In this document: positions 1 to 11,909 of the stretch, one piece after another
How positions within the stretch are numbered: the stretch's first letter is position 1
How the letters are laid out: the number at the start of each line of letters is the position of its first letter
NCBI RefSeq assembly: GCF_020882245.1
Contig: NC_083598.1
Span: 14,563,178-14,627,177, forward strand
From: Rhopalosiphum padi
Taxonomy: Eukaryota; Arthropoda; Insecta; Hemiptera; Aphididae
DNA: 64,000 nt
Direction of reading: 5' to 3'
Made by a program: the position numbers and the translations under genes
The notes under the pieces: generated by a model
Seen by the model: the letters and a program-made list of their open reading frames with translations, nothing else
What the model was told of the DNA's origin: nothing
The model's database searches: none

Positions 1-1960
1 TCCTTTAATATTTTTGTTTTTGTTTTTGGAGAGCGGTTTACATTGTTTTTTATTATCTTTAATTCATGAAAACGTTGGGTTTAGAAAAAGTGAACGCAAC
101 TAGTTGAGTTTGGGTTCCGGTGATTTATCGTGCTAAATAAATTTATGGCTCCGAGTTCGCTTGGTATAGTATACTCATATATAATATACAGCTGGAAAAA
201 ATTAATGTCACCTACGCAATAATTGATTTTTTTTTTTAATCCTCCTGTTGTAAAATTCAATTGTTTTTGAAAAAAACTTGGCACATTTCACTTTTGCATA
301 TTTTATTTGACTAATTATAGTATGTTGTTGTTGTTGTTTTTTCTATCTAAGACCGTTCAAATATATTTGAATTTATCATAAGAGATATGCGTTTAAATAC
401 ATTGGTTGTGCTTCCGGGGATTAATGTGAGTATTTGGTTTTCTATTTTTATTAACGAGTATTAACTTCAAATTATATCCAATTTTAATAGAGTCGCGGTA
501 GTATAGTTTTCGAACATGCTTATAATATTTTCTCGTATTTTATTAAAAACATTTTTTTTTCTATGACCAAATGCCGTTACTGTATTTATAAATTGGCTTT
601 AATAAATATACAGTGCACATATTCCATACAATAACCACGGTTTGGTGGTCGAGTTTTCAGTGAGAAGGAAGTCGTATATAGAGGAGTTTCCGGTACATCT
701 ATTATTATTTATTAATATTAAGAGTGCTAGAGAGACCTAGTCCTACACGGGATTTCCGGGCTAATTGTCTATACACGCACGGGTATAATATTATTCCAAA
801 ATGTATTATGTACAGCTCTCTCCATACGTCGTTTACCGGTAAGTTTATTCTGTTTATGGATATTGGAGTGCGTGAGACGTAAAGAGCCAAACGTTATTTG
901 TATACTGATTCCGGCTCGTCGATTTCAATTTGTCACGAATTCATAGCCATTGAGTGTGTTTACTCTTGCGGAGACTTGTAGATAAAACAAAGTATTGAAT
1001 AGGATTTTGTCCAAATCATACAATATTATATATACGACTTGATCGTTTAAAATATGTGCCCGGACGATGATGTAATGTCCATAGATTGGCAGTGCACATT
1101 ACATTAGATATACGAAGCATATAATATAGCAAATCTGTATACCTCTCGAGACTCAGCGGGTACGATATTGGGAAACGATTTTTGAATTTAGATAGTACGT
1201 GTACGAGCGTATGGCTTTGACGAAATCGGTAAAAGGGTCTACGCGTGGTCTATTTTACAAAGAATGCACATGGACAATATAATTTTATTTTTCTCAAATC
1301 ATTTTTATGTAACGACAATATATACACTATACCTGTGTATATGTATATATATATATATATATTATATTGTATATATTATATAAGTGGCTACCAACTTGAT
1401 CAACTTGATGGAGTAATCGTTTAAAAATATTTGTAAGTTTTAACGTTGTTATATGTAAACAATTATTATATAATTTTATATTTTGCGTTCAAGAAAATAT
1501 ATTTTCTTTAAATACTCTCTTTAATGTTACTAAAAGGTTATTATTTTCGAAAAACATCATTACTCATTAGTGCTTGTTATGGTTTTGCCGCAGGGACTTT
1601 AAACAGCAAAGGTTGTAAAAGTCCTACATACTTTCTTTGTCGTAATCAATCAGATTCTCAGAAAGCTTAAAAGGGGAAATTTAAAAAGCCCTTTAAAGAC
1701 TAGATGGAAATGTTATAATCAATCATAAATAGTTTTTGATTTCTTTAGAAAATAATGATTTTCTAACAATATATACAACCGAACCGGAACTCGAGAAAAA
1801 TAATGTTTGCAATACTGTTGAAAACAAAAACATATGTTGATACAATATTATTACACGCACGATAATGGACGTCGGGTGAAAATTGTTAAGTTGCAGTTCG
1901 GATCTATGTACACAAGTGTATTATAAATACAGATAAAACGTACGTATATCGAAATTTTAT
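1..1960. other. AT-rich non-coding stretch
   Basis: Every frame is broken by stops and no protein domain, RNA gene or transposon end is visible. A short TA dinucleotide run lies near 1344-1362. The composition fits intergenic or intronic insect DNA. Confidence 0.5.
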
Positions 1961-2257
1961 GATTTACCTGCAGAACAGCTATGTATATGCCCTTTATTTT
2001 TTTATGCATTTATTTCTATTATATGACAGGCAATTGAAGCAAAGGCGTATAATCGACACATCACGTAATTCACGCATTTCCTTGTCGGGTACAACCAATC
2101 TGTGATCGCGTATTATTGTAACAGACAAACAACAAAAATATTTATCTGTCTCCGAACAGACCAACGCCGTGACATCGGTCAAATACTAATCGCGTCATAT
2201 GTCAAGCACTCGGCGATATGATGTACAATTGATCAAATTCCATTATTACGGGTAAGC

Positions 2258-2258
<1 letters not shown>

Positions 2259-2292
<34 letters not shown>
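2259..2292. repeat. (TA)17 microsatellite
   Basis: An uninterrupted TA dinucleotide repeat of 17 units. It lies directly upstream of the CpG-rich patch at 2330-2790. Confidence 0.95.
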
Positions 2293-2295
<3 letters not shown>

Positions 2296-2329
2296 GAGGC
2301 ATTCTATGAATTATAATGATATGCACACT

Positions 2330-2790
2330 GCACATAGGTAACTCATCCGCGGTTGACACGTGTCGTCCGAAAATGCGGAACGATGACGACCCAGTGTTTG
2401 CAACACCGGTAGACATAGCAACCGCAAATGTGCGATCGTAGGTACACGATTTAATGTGGGTCGCGACAAACTAGATTTTACCGCGCGACCCCGTACAGAC
2501 TCGTGGCGCGGAGGTTATAGGGCGCTCGGTGGTCCATTTGTCATTAAATCCGATAATGATTCGTATTTTGTTTCAGCGGCAACGGCGGCGGGGGGGGGGG
2601 GCAGAGGGGTAGCGTAGGACAAGAGAGACGAATTAAGTTTTCTCGGCGGAGAATCAACGCCCGGGCCGTTGTATTTACACGTTGCCTTTTGATTTTGGAA
2701 CCTCGCGCGAATAATATTTCACAGCGTTTAATAATCGCGCGCGTCACCGTGTACACCGAAATTTATTCGCGCACAAATACTACACAATAG
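2330..2790. promoter_or_regulatory. CpG-rich patch, possible promoter or first-exon region
   Basis: GC content rises to about half of all bases, with many CG dinucleotides (for example the ACCGCGCGACCCCG stretch near 2480). The surrounding DNA is far poorer in GC. The patch contains a run of 12 G at 2590-2601. Patches like this in AT-rich insect genomes often mark promoters or first exons, but no convincing ORF, TATA box or exon was found here. A promoter role is inference from composition only. Confidence 0.3.
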
Positions 2791-2799
2791 ACGTCATTA

Positions 2800-3560
2800 T
2801 ATACAGAATATGATATTATGCATCGGCACGTAAACTATATATATACACACATCTTTTAGTATAAGACCTCATCAATAAGACGTCTACAACTACTACGATA
2901 TAATATACGCGCGCAGCCGCCGCCTCTTTGATAACGATTATGATGACGACGATAATGGCAATAATGATAATAATATAGTGTTTCCATTCGATTATAATAA
3001 TATATGACTTAAAGTTATAGATGCGTGACGACACCCGCAAAATCGAGAATTATGAATTCGGTGGGGTCGGTGGTGCTCGAGTATAATGGAGTTATCGGTG
3101 GAATAGGGTTCGAGGTGGAGTTTCGGAGTTTCGGCTAATGGTTATAATATCGTCGTCGTCATCGTCGTCGTTGTGAAGTGTATGCGATAACCAACAGTGG
3201 TATAATAATAGTGGTAATTATCAAGGGTCTAATCAATATGTTCACTGGAAACCAAGCGGGGAATATTCAGTAGAAGATATTATTATCTACGTCGATGGCG
3301 GGTGAATGGCCTCATGCGAATGGGTCGTAGGAGCGTACTCATCCGTGCATTTTTACGACGATGTTATATTGTTGTCACGGCGCCTATGTAGAATAAACTG
3401 TCTTCTGAAAACTGGGCCAATGGTAAATTACGAATATAGCAAACCGAATGAATAATATCTTATGTAAATTATATAATAACTGGTCTCGTCTGATGGTGGG
3501 GGGGGGGGTATCATAGACTTCAATAAACTCGGTCGTCCTTAGGTAAGCGAGTAGGGCTAG
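2800..3560. other. Mixed-composition non-coding DNA with short simple repeats
   Basis: Contains trinucleotide-rich text (GTCGTCGTCATCGTC near 3153) and a run of 11 G at 3498-3508. Open frames here translate to low-complexity isoleucine or valine runs and are not believable proteins. A GTAAGC splice-donor-like site lies at 3543-3548 with nothing coding before it. Confidence 0.4.
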
Positions 3561-4439
3561 GTGGCCTAGCCTAGGCCCTTGTACGTTTTATTTTAATCCG
3601 AGGTCACGTGTTTTAAAATATATAATTTATATTCTATACATTGGTTAATCAAATTAACGTTTCATAGAAACATAACAAATGGATTTCTTAGAAATAAAGT
3701 AGCTATTTATTTAATAATAATATGTAATATTTATTATATAAAAAGTAACTATAATGGTGTTATGGTCACGGTCAAAAATTTAATATGTAATAGACCAAAC
3801 ATGGTAGGACAAAACAAAGGGGTAATAATAAAAATAATAATATTATTAATTTTAATTTTTTTAGAAGACTGAACATAATTAAAATAGTAATTATATATGT
3901 GTAAAAAAACACATAATTACTAAAATAGTATTGAACAATATGTGAGTGTATATAAAAATAGTGTTTGGTCCAATTCATCATTGAGGTAAAACTTCGTAGA
4001 TATTGGTGAAATTGGAGTCCAAGCAATTCTTAATCTACTTATTATTTAAACAATCATAAAAGAAATCAAAAAGTAAAAAAAATACAAATATAAGAAAAGA
4101 ATAGCCAAATAGGCAGTACACATTAAAAGTAATTAATAATAGAAGGGATACAATTATAAAAAAATAAAGTTAATATATGCTTTATAAAAATAAAGAATCT
4201 TCTAAAAATAATAAAAATAAAGGATAATATAAAATTTCGTCTTGCAAATTTATTAACTATATTTTTATTAAATGTTTATATTTGGTAAAAGATTTGAGTG
4301 TTGGAATAATTAAATTATAATTTTTAGTATGTAATAAATGAGCTCTATTTAGAATCTATTAAATTTAGCTTGAATGTAATTTATTTTGCATGGATTATTT
4401 TTAAATGTACAGTATACTAACGGTTGTGTTCTTTTATTT

Positions 4440-5290
4440 TGTATAATTGTTATAAATTTAGCTTTGAGTAGTTTAGCCTTAATTGTGTTTTAGAAACCAT
4501 TCATTGAAGTGACAGACATCAGAGACAGCATTTAGATAAGCCTTTTTACGACTAGTTTCAGATACGATTAGGGCAGTGTCATCTGCATAAGAAAATAATT
4601 TTCCATACATATTTAAATGTCCCAGTGCAGCTACATATATTATACATAAGATCAAAGATAGCACAGTACCTTTGGGAACTCCGTTGATGACTATAAATTC
4701 ATCACTTAGAGTATTACACATTTTTACTTGTTGTTTTCTGTTTTTTAGGTAGAATTCAAAAAGTTTATAGGATTTGTCGTCTATACTTATTGATTTAAAG
4801 GTACTTACTACTTAGTAATTACTCATGAGAGATGCTGTCAAACGCTTCATGAATATTCCTAAACTTTTGTTTTTTTTTGTTTTATATTTGGGTATATGTC
4901 TTTAGAAAGTTGTCCTAGTGTATCTCGTGTACCTATGATTTCTCTAAAACCATATTATAACTTTGACAGAATAAAGTTTTTTTCTAGGTATATGCTACGA
5001 GTTTATTTTATAGTACTTTCAAATATTTTTGAAAAAACATTTATAACACTGATTTGTCTATTGTTTGAAATATCTTATCTATGTATCATCCCATTTATAT
5101 GAATAGGATATAAGATCGAAGCTATTTTAAATAAATTCAGTATATTGCCTTCCACTAAAATCGAATTAAGTATATGAACTAGGATATCCGATATATATTT
5201 TTAATATACTATATGATGCTTATAGCAATTCCGTTTTTTTCGAGACTGAACCTCCTTACATGCTATTAATTGTATGAGTTATTTTTTCTA
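4440..5290 (-). pseudogene. Degenerate non-LTR retrotransposon reverse transcriptase
   Basis: Read on the minus strand, consecutive pieces resemble a reverse transcriptase palm in the right order. They are an ISNNRQISVINVFSKIFES block (about 5070-5015), a YGFREIIGTRDTLGQLSKD block (about 4960-4895), an EAFDSISHE block (about 4850-4820), a KLFEFYLKNRKQ block (4780-4735), a GVPKGTVLS block and the catalytic YADD (4578-4589), followed by a conserved TALIV. Stops and frameshifts break the frame, including one inside the AFDSISHE block. The longest intact piece is 80 residues (4479-4721). The family resembles CR1/Jockey-superfamily LINEs. Endonuclease, ORF1 and 3' tail were not recognised, so this is an old partial copy. 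The exact clade is uncertain. Confidence 0.85.
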
Positions 5291-5299
5291 ATTTCAATA

Positions 5300-6640
5300 T
5301 TTATAAGATATAATGATTGTGTAGGATTCAATTTAACGGGTGTGATTTTTCTGTTTTTTTTTCCTAGATTATTATTATTTAGATTCCCTATAGAGAAGTT
5401 GAATGTGTTAGCAGTTAAATATAATAACCTTACCTCTATATATCTAAAGATTTTTCAAAGACCTTCCTATATAACCTACACAGTTAATGATGACATCGTG
5501 GATTACCTTAAATTCATTTTTTGTTTCTTTTTTATTATGAAATGCTATAATAATTATGAATTTCTCATTTTAGTTGTCAATTTATTAAAATTTAAAAAAT
5601 TGTAAAAATTAAAATAGAAGTATAATATACATAAAATGTTGTATAAAAAAAACCGTGAAACAATTAAAAGCCTGATGACAATAATTATAGTATTGATATT
5701 GCCCCTAATATAAAATTTTATGATGTTTGAAATTGTATAGTTGAGAATCATCGATTTATATTATGTTGTTTAAAATTATTGGTGCATAAATTGTGTTTTA
5801 TTTCAAAATATTCTTTTCTACACCAACGATTTGAAAATTGTTTACTGTAATTTTTTTTTTTTGTTGAATTTATTGCGATCTCTATATTGAATATTTTTTT
5901 ACGCGTTGTACGCAATGTAGGTCAATCGATGAAAATTATTTCAACGAATTATGAATATTAAATGGTTTAATATTCATCGCTATTCGCTGGTGGATGTTTG
6001 TTATTACTACATCGTTTTGAATAATCTCCTTAACAGAAACCGAAAATAGATATTTATTAGGAAGCTAAAATTTGAAATTTACATATTACATTTTTAATAA
6101 AAACGCATCATCATACTGCCTTCTTAACCACGGGTTATGTGGCACAAATGTACCGTTAAGTTGGAGATGATCTTTAGAAAACTTTGTTTAAACCCTGTAA
6201 GATGAATTTAATGCGTTGCAGCCAATATTAAAAAAATCTTAATTGGTTTCACATCGTATCGTGATTTCGTAGAATTTTACAGGTTTTCTACAGAAAATTG
6301 TTCTCGTTTAAATCGTTCAATTATGTATGTACCTATATCAATATAAAATATTGAGTAAAACTCAGTATTTTTCTTTAGAAATAAAACAGTTTCATGTTTT
6401 CCCAGCAAAACTTCCGATTGAAATAAGAAACATTGATAGTATACTTGTCGGTATAATATGCAGCGTTACATGGTCACATGGACAATTACTCCGAGTGAGA
6501 AAACGTTTGCTTAGAGTAAAATAAAATTCAATTTAAAATATTTAAATCCATCTACCTATAACACTGTAAGACTGCTGTACGCCTGTACGTCCGTAAAAGT
6601 AATATTGAATTTTAGTACTGTTTGCGTAGAATTTAATTGG
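5300..6640. other. AT-rich non-coding stretch
   Basis: No coding region, transposon end or RNA gene is recognised. Small open frames are low-complexity F/I/Y/N-rich translations expected from AT-rich DNA. Confidence 0.5.
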
Positions 6641-6647
6641 TTTTATG

Positions 6648-6678
<31 letters not shown>

Positions 6679-6689
6679 GCACACACACA
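6648..6689. repeat. (CA)n microsatellite
   Basis: A CA dinucleotide repeat about 42 bp long with a short GCACGC interruption near 6675-6680. Confidence 0.95.
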
Positions 6690-6873
6690 TGTTCAAATAT
6701 ATGAATGCATAAGTATACAAAAGACCTGTAATACATTTAAAAGCGAAATAACAATAATATTTCGTTACACTGACGTACTACGATAATAACAAACAGAAAC
6801 AACAATGCAATTCCAAAGTCAATTTTTTATCAGAAATACTTACAAAGATTTAATAGTACATTACAATATAATA

Positions 6874-7318
6874 AATCGAGTGATCCATTAAATGTAAGGT
6901 ATTCATTATTTTAAAAACTATTACCGTTTTTGAAATATTTATTTTTTATAATTTAAGAGCGTTAAAAACATATTTCTAAATATTTATACTTTTTTTTTTT
7001 TAATGACAATTGGAATGAATATTTTATGAATCACAATACTATGTATTTAAAGCAATTGTTTGAAATTTTATTTTTATAGATCGAAAAAATTTCGAATTAT
7101 ATCATGCTTAAGAATAAGAAATCAAAAATATACGCTGTCATTCAAATGAGTAAACAATTTAAAAATTATAATTGATTAATAAAAAAAAAAATTGTTTTAT
7201 AACATCCTGAATGTAAAAGAAATATTTTCAAAAAAATTGTATTGTTTTGTGATATCATCAATATTTTAATAATATATATGTTGAAAGTTGAATACCTATA
7301 TAACTCTGTATCTCCGTG
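6874..7318. mobile_element. Non-autonomous inverted-repeat element, GAGTGATCCATT family (copy 1)
   Basis: The left end carries CGAGTGATCCATTAAATG followed by a segment (TATTTTAAAAACTATT) also found at the left end of the element at 16186-16768. The two copies stay alignable by eye along their length, including TTTTTATAGATCGAA in the middle. The right end is degraded (GTATCTCCGTGTA) and its boundary is approximate. There is no coding capacity. TA at the ends would fit a Tc1/mariner-derived MITE, but that assignment is inference. Confidence 0.6.
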
Positions 7319-7319
7319 T

Positions 7320-8478
7320 AATATGTGTGGCGTGTTTACGAATTGGAGCATGTAATTATACAAGGAAAAATAAATTGCAGTTTTATCATTTTATTGATAT
7401 CTATTTAAGAAATTTGTTTTTCTTGTATACGAGTTCACTAATATAATATTATGTAGTATAACAATTTTTTGGGTGATGATTAAAACCCTCAGCACGCCCC
7501 ACATTAATTCGTCACTGTTTGCATGTACATATACTTAATTACATCTATAAAACCAAGAAAATATTCCAATGAACTTATTCTGCTCACGTGTGTGTTTAGC
7601 TTTATAAATACGTACAGGTAAGTCCGACTCCGAAGACCCAACGACTTATTACGAGCTCTGTTTAGAGTACGATTACGATTACATATAACCGTCAACCGAA
7701 TTCCACTTTTGGAAATATATAGTATACGCGCGTGTATTTATACCGTGTGGCTTGGTGTGTATAGTATAGGTTACTCAATAACCCGTAACGGTGCTTACAC
7801 GGGATAATAATAGCATACGTTTTGTACAATAAAAATGTACACCGTCGAGAACATAATAATATTATTCAAGTAGATATAGGGTACTCGCCCAAATCTCGTC
7901 CTTTCCTCGTCACGAGTAGGTAAAATAATATGACTTCCGATGCATGCAGAGCGGCACTTCGAAACCTTTATCCGTGGCCAATATATAAATTTACGAAGCA
8001 AACACTCGTACGTATTACCCCCCCTCCCCGACTTTAAGTATACATAATATATATATATATATATATATACATACGACCGGGAAATATATTATGATATTGA
8101 TATGTTTACGGTTACTCCCCTACCCGGTCACTCTACTCTATACACCAAATGAACACAGAGTTACCACCACTTAGTGAGACCTGCTGTAGCACTACCGATG
8201 TATATAATATAAGTATAATATGTATTATAGCTATATCATACACACATGCATATTGCATATATAATATATATATATATATTGCGCCCCTAAGCTTCCCAAT
8301 TACGCGAATCCGTAGTTTACCTTCACTCTTTGACCGAGCGCTAACACCCTCGCAGCCGCCATTATATAATTACTATCTTCCGTAGGTACCTTTGCATTTA
8401 AACCGCCTGCGGGTCTTCTCCAGTCGCGACGTTTAGCCAAGTATTATACGACGGGAACCAATATGTAGATATAACACA
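7320..8478. other. Non-coding stretch with modest CpG content
   Basis: Contains a TATAAATA motif and a CAG/GTAAGT donor-like site only about 10 bp apart (near 7604-7623), too close to form a promoter plus exon. TA repeats occur near 8049-8069 and 8258-8278. No supported gene. Confidence 0.4.
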
Positions 8479-9059
8479 TACGGAACGATTCATCAAGTAT
8501 GCGCATCCCCATTTTTCATTTAATAATGGATTTATTTAAATTCTTATTTTTGGAATTGTTCAATACATAAAAATATCATGCGAGTATACGTCCTATTTGA
8601 ATTCTTGAGATTTCTCGTTCTACTTTACCCATGACGATACGAGCTTTACATTTTCTCTAACTCTCTGTTTTACTGTAAATTATTTTGTGGATAGCTTTTT
8701 TGAAAATGTCGATGTACTTAATTTGTAATTATAACGAGCGGTTTTTCATTAATTAAGATGTTTATTGTTTATACTAAGAATAATAGTCCTTAAAAACGAT
8801 TTTATAAAATCATGAAATATACTTATATATGCATAGACCTTATACCTTAGTATAAGGTCTATGTATATATGTAATACTGTGTCCGCATTATTGAATCTAG
8901 TATTATGTTATATTTGAACCAATTTTACAATTTATAAACGTCGATAAATTAATATTAATTAGTATAATTTTCAAGTGGCCATGGCTTCTAATGTACTCTA
9001 AACCCCATTATCATATACCTATAAATTATCTTCAGTACACACGCGTAAATCACCCTGTA
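8479..9059. mobile_element. TA-flanked MITE, CAGGGTG family (deleted copy)
   Basis: The left end TACGGAACGATTCATCAAG and right end AAATCACCCTGTA match the ends of the fuller copy at 61028-61783. Internal blocks also match (ACTGTAAATTATTTTGTGG, and CCTTAAAAA after the ACTAAG block). It is about 581 bp against about 756 bp for the fuller copy, so it has lost internal sequence. It contains a hairpin missing from both sister copies. No transposase is encoded. Ends starting TACAGGGTG with TA duplications are typical of Tc1/mariner-like elements; the superfamily call is inference. Confidence 0.75.
8825..8870. repeat. Perfect 14-bp-stem hairpin inside a MITE
   Basis: CATAGACCTTATAC (8832-8845) and its exact reverse complement GTATAAGGTCTATG (8850-8863) are separated by CTTA. 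Pairing extends outward through a TATATA segment. Sister copies at 27751 and 61028 lack it at the matching point. Confidence 0.9.
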
Positions 9060-9837
9060 TATAATTATTTTAAACACATGATGTATACATAATTGTATAC
9101 ATATTATAATATTGTAGTTTTCTTTTAATCCGCGCAGTCTGCTACGAACGCGCGCGTATGTATACCACGGATACAGTTTATTTATTTTAGAGCCGTAGAT
9201 GAACGGAAGGGGTTTCGGCACAGTTTAATTGCTGTTTGTTTTTAATTAATTATTTAATCTGAACCAAATAGCACCTATAGTTGCTTTTTCAGTGAATATT
9301 ATGTACAGAAGAACTATCTGTTTAAACGCGCATGCGGCCTTGATGATGGTGTGTTAGTATTGTTTGTCCCTTTTCAAGTTTGGATTTCGTTTTATTCGAG
9401 ACCTATATAATACAATATATATATATATCATAAAAACAATAACTTGATCTTTGTGTAAGTCAATCTCACAACCAATTATTATTTCATGAGCAATTATATC
9501 TGTGATTGCGACGACACCAACGGTTTTCCTCTTCAGCGAATCCTTTCCATTTCGTCGTCATAGGGTTCACGATCACTATACATATATTATTATTATTAAA
9601 CAATATTTTATTTATCAAATCGTAAATATCAAATTTTATTCGGCACATATTTTAAACGCACACTGCGATTTGATTAACAGTTGCTTATTCTAATGTATAT
9701 AATACTGAAAAATTTGTTGGAAATTTTTTACTAATGATCTCACGCGTTATAGTATTGTTAAAAGTGATAACATATGATAATATGATATACTACAATAAGA
9801 CATCGAGATTATTATAAAATTGTATTTGCACACGCGT
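9060..9837. other. AT-rich non-coding stretch
   Basis: No ORF, domain or repeat boundary could be supported. A short TA run lies near 9415-9428. Confidence 0.5.
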
Positions 9838-10265
9838 TTAAGAGGACGCTATACCCGCATGTGTTGTCTCTGTCTTATACACGCGTAACTAGTTAAAAAC
9901 TGTTTTGCGCGGGACAACTTTACTCCCTCGATATTTTAATCAAAACAACCAAAATTATAAATCCCATTGGGAATAACTTTACCTGTGTCGTAGCGTTTTA
10001 ATTTTTTTGATAACATGAATGCAATTAAAGTTATCGGTTTGAGAATTTTAGGTTTTTTCCATTTAATTATTAAAAATTATTTATTACCACTATCAAAAAA
10101 ATTAAAACGCTACAACACAGGTAAAGTTCTTCTCGATGCGATTTAAAATGTGCTAATTTTGATATAAATATCGAGGGTGTAAAGTTGTTCCGCGCAAAAC
10201 AGTTTTTAACTATGTTACGCGTGTATAAGACAGAGACAACACATGCTGGTATAGCGTCCTCTTAA
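9838..10265. mobile_element. Palindromic MITE with about 170-bp inverted arms and TTAA duplication
   Basis: The arms begin GAGGACGCTATACCCGCATG (left, from 9842) and, on the other strand, GAGGACGCTATACCAGCATG (right, ending 10261). They stay near-identical for about 170 bp, with roughly 90% identity by eye. TTAA flanks both sides (9838-9841 and 10262-10265). The centre is a short unique AT-rich loop and there is no ORF. A transcript would fold into one long hairpin. TTAA duplication suggests piggyBac-like mobilisation, but the terminal bases differ from the usual CCY start, so the superfamily is open. Diverged relatives lie at 44320-44562 and 52775-53196. Confidence 0.9.
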
Positions 10266-11640
10266 ATAATGAAGTTGTATAAGAAATTCTCCGAAATATA
10301 TCCATTGTGGATGTTTTTAATATGGGACATAATAATACCAATATTATGTTATACTGCTATAGTTTGAAATGTAAACAGGATGTTTATTTATTTCATGACA
10401 CATATAAAGATATTTAATAGAACGAATTGAATGTGAAAAGTGAATAAAAATGCACGTAGGAGATATAAAAAAAATATTTTGTTTTATATGCACAAAAATA
10501 TACGAATGACTTATAATATAATTTTTTTTCATAACAATAAATGTTGTATTTTATATTCGCATTGGTGTATTTTTTTTAACTCTCGCGAGTTTTACTATTG
10601 AAGGGTAATTTTTAACTCTTTACGAAAGTCATAATAATCGCTATAAAGAGTTTTTGATGCAATACAAATAATGATAATATAATTAATGATGTTTTACAGT
10701 ACCACTTGTGCGGATTATCACATACCTGAAATATATAAATTATAATATTCTGAATATTAATTGCATTTAATACGCATATAAGGTATAAAAATGTATGTAA
10801 TATATATGTAGATTGAATTGCAATTGGATACAATGGAAAAATTATATGAGGTTAAAAGCCGTTTTTTATTTACTAAAAAAAATCCGAATTAATTAATAAT
10901 AATAATGGTAAAACGATCGTCAAAAGCAATTAAAGTGGAATTATAATTTCTAAATTCGTAACTTTGTTTCACTGATAGCGTACTAACCTGTATATTATTA
11001 TTATAATAAACTTTATTCGTTATTGTTCAATATTGAAGAAAATATCGTATTTCAATTTTTATATACCTATCTCATTGTTACAATTGTCTGCGTCCATGAC
11101 TGTTCTGTATACTTTCAATTGAACATTGTCGTGAATATTGTATTATGCGTTCAAGTGCCGAGAAGGCGTTTGAAATAAGTAGGAGTGCTACTATGCAAAT
11201 GATGTGTTTAAATATTATAACATCGAGAATATTCGTGCGAATCACCTCCATTACTATGCTACGATATATAAACGTTCATAAAATAGTTCCCTCGATTATA
11301 AGAACGCATTAAACTGCTGCAGAAATCTGCAATGCATATATTATTGTTAGTTATAAACGATGGGCTATTATTGTTGTATATTCGAACGAGCGATATAAAA
11401 AGAGGATCAATAATTTAAATATTATATTGTTTCTGTTTTACCGTCGTTACAGACGATTGTAATATCACACGTTATATTATATGTGAATATTCATACTATG
11501 TCATTATTGTGTCCAATTTAGAGTCTAACATCATATTATAATATAGTATTGTACTCGAGTAAATGATGTGCCGCAGTTAACAATAATTCTTATTAATTAT
11601 TATGCCATACTAAAATATCAGCTACGACGTCGTCCTCTAT
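10266..11640. other. AT-rich non-coding stretch
   Basis: No coding signal or transposon end was recognised. Confidence 0.5.
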
Positions 11641-11644
11641 TTTA

Positions 11645-11908
11645 TTAACATTCAATCGTTTTAAACGAACATAATATTGTGATTATTATTATTTCGAAGT
11701 AGGTACATTTTTCTTGTTTCTCTTTTGGATACGTCATGTCCATGACTGTATTACTGTGAACTACGCGGGTTAGGAACAAGTTGTACAATAAAAAGGCGTA
11801 TAAAAAAGAGACATTCATGAATAATACATTTTTCGTTCTTATTTTTTGGATAATTCTCCTACTTCCCCTTCTAAATTTCCGTATCCATCCTCCAAGACTC
11901 CTTGCCAT
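11645..11908 (-). CDS. Hypothetical small membrane or secreted protein (87 aa)
   Basis: No family is recognised. The start ATG at 11908 sits in a strong context (ACCATGG). Residues 1-27 are very basic (several R and K). They are followed by a second Met at residue 31 and a hydrophobic run to about residue 49 that could be a membrane anchor, or a signal peptide if translation starts at Met31. Next comes a hydrophilic stretch with YPKEKQEK, then an isoleucine-rich tail that may be unspliced intron or chance. An AATAAA overlaps the stop. Codon choice in residues 1-65 looks less random than in nearby AT-rich frames, but a chance ORF cannot be excluded. Confidence 0.22.
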   Translation of the reverse strand: MARSLGGWIRKFRRGSRRIIQKIRTKNVLFMNVSFLYAFLLYNLFLTRVVHSNTVMDMTYPKEKQEKCTYFEIIIITILCSFKTIEC

Positions 11909-11909
11909 G

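Noticed and set aside
2816..3040. 74-codon minus-strand frame rich in I and V
   Set aside because: It is encoded by ATA/ATT/GTC simple repeats and is low-complexity.
7603..7623. TATAAATA followed by CAG/GTAAGT
   Set aside because: The donor is only about 10 bp after the TATA motif, before any start site could lie, so the two cannot form one promoter-exon unit.
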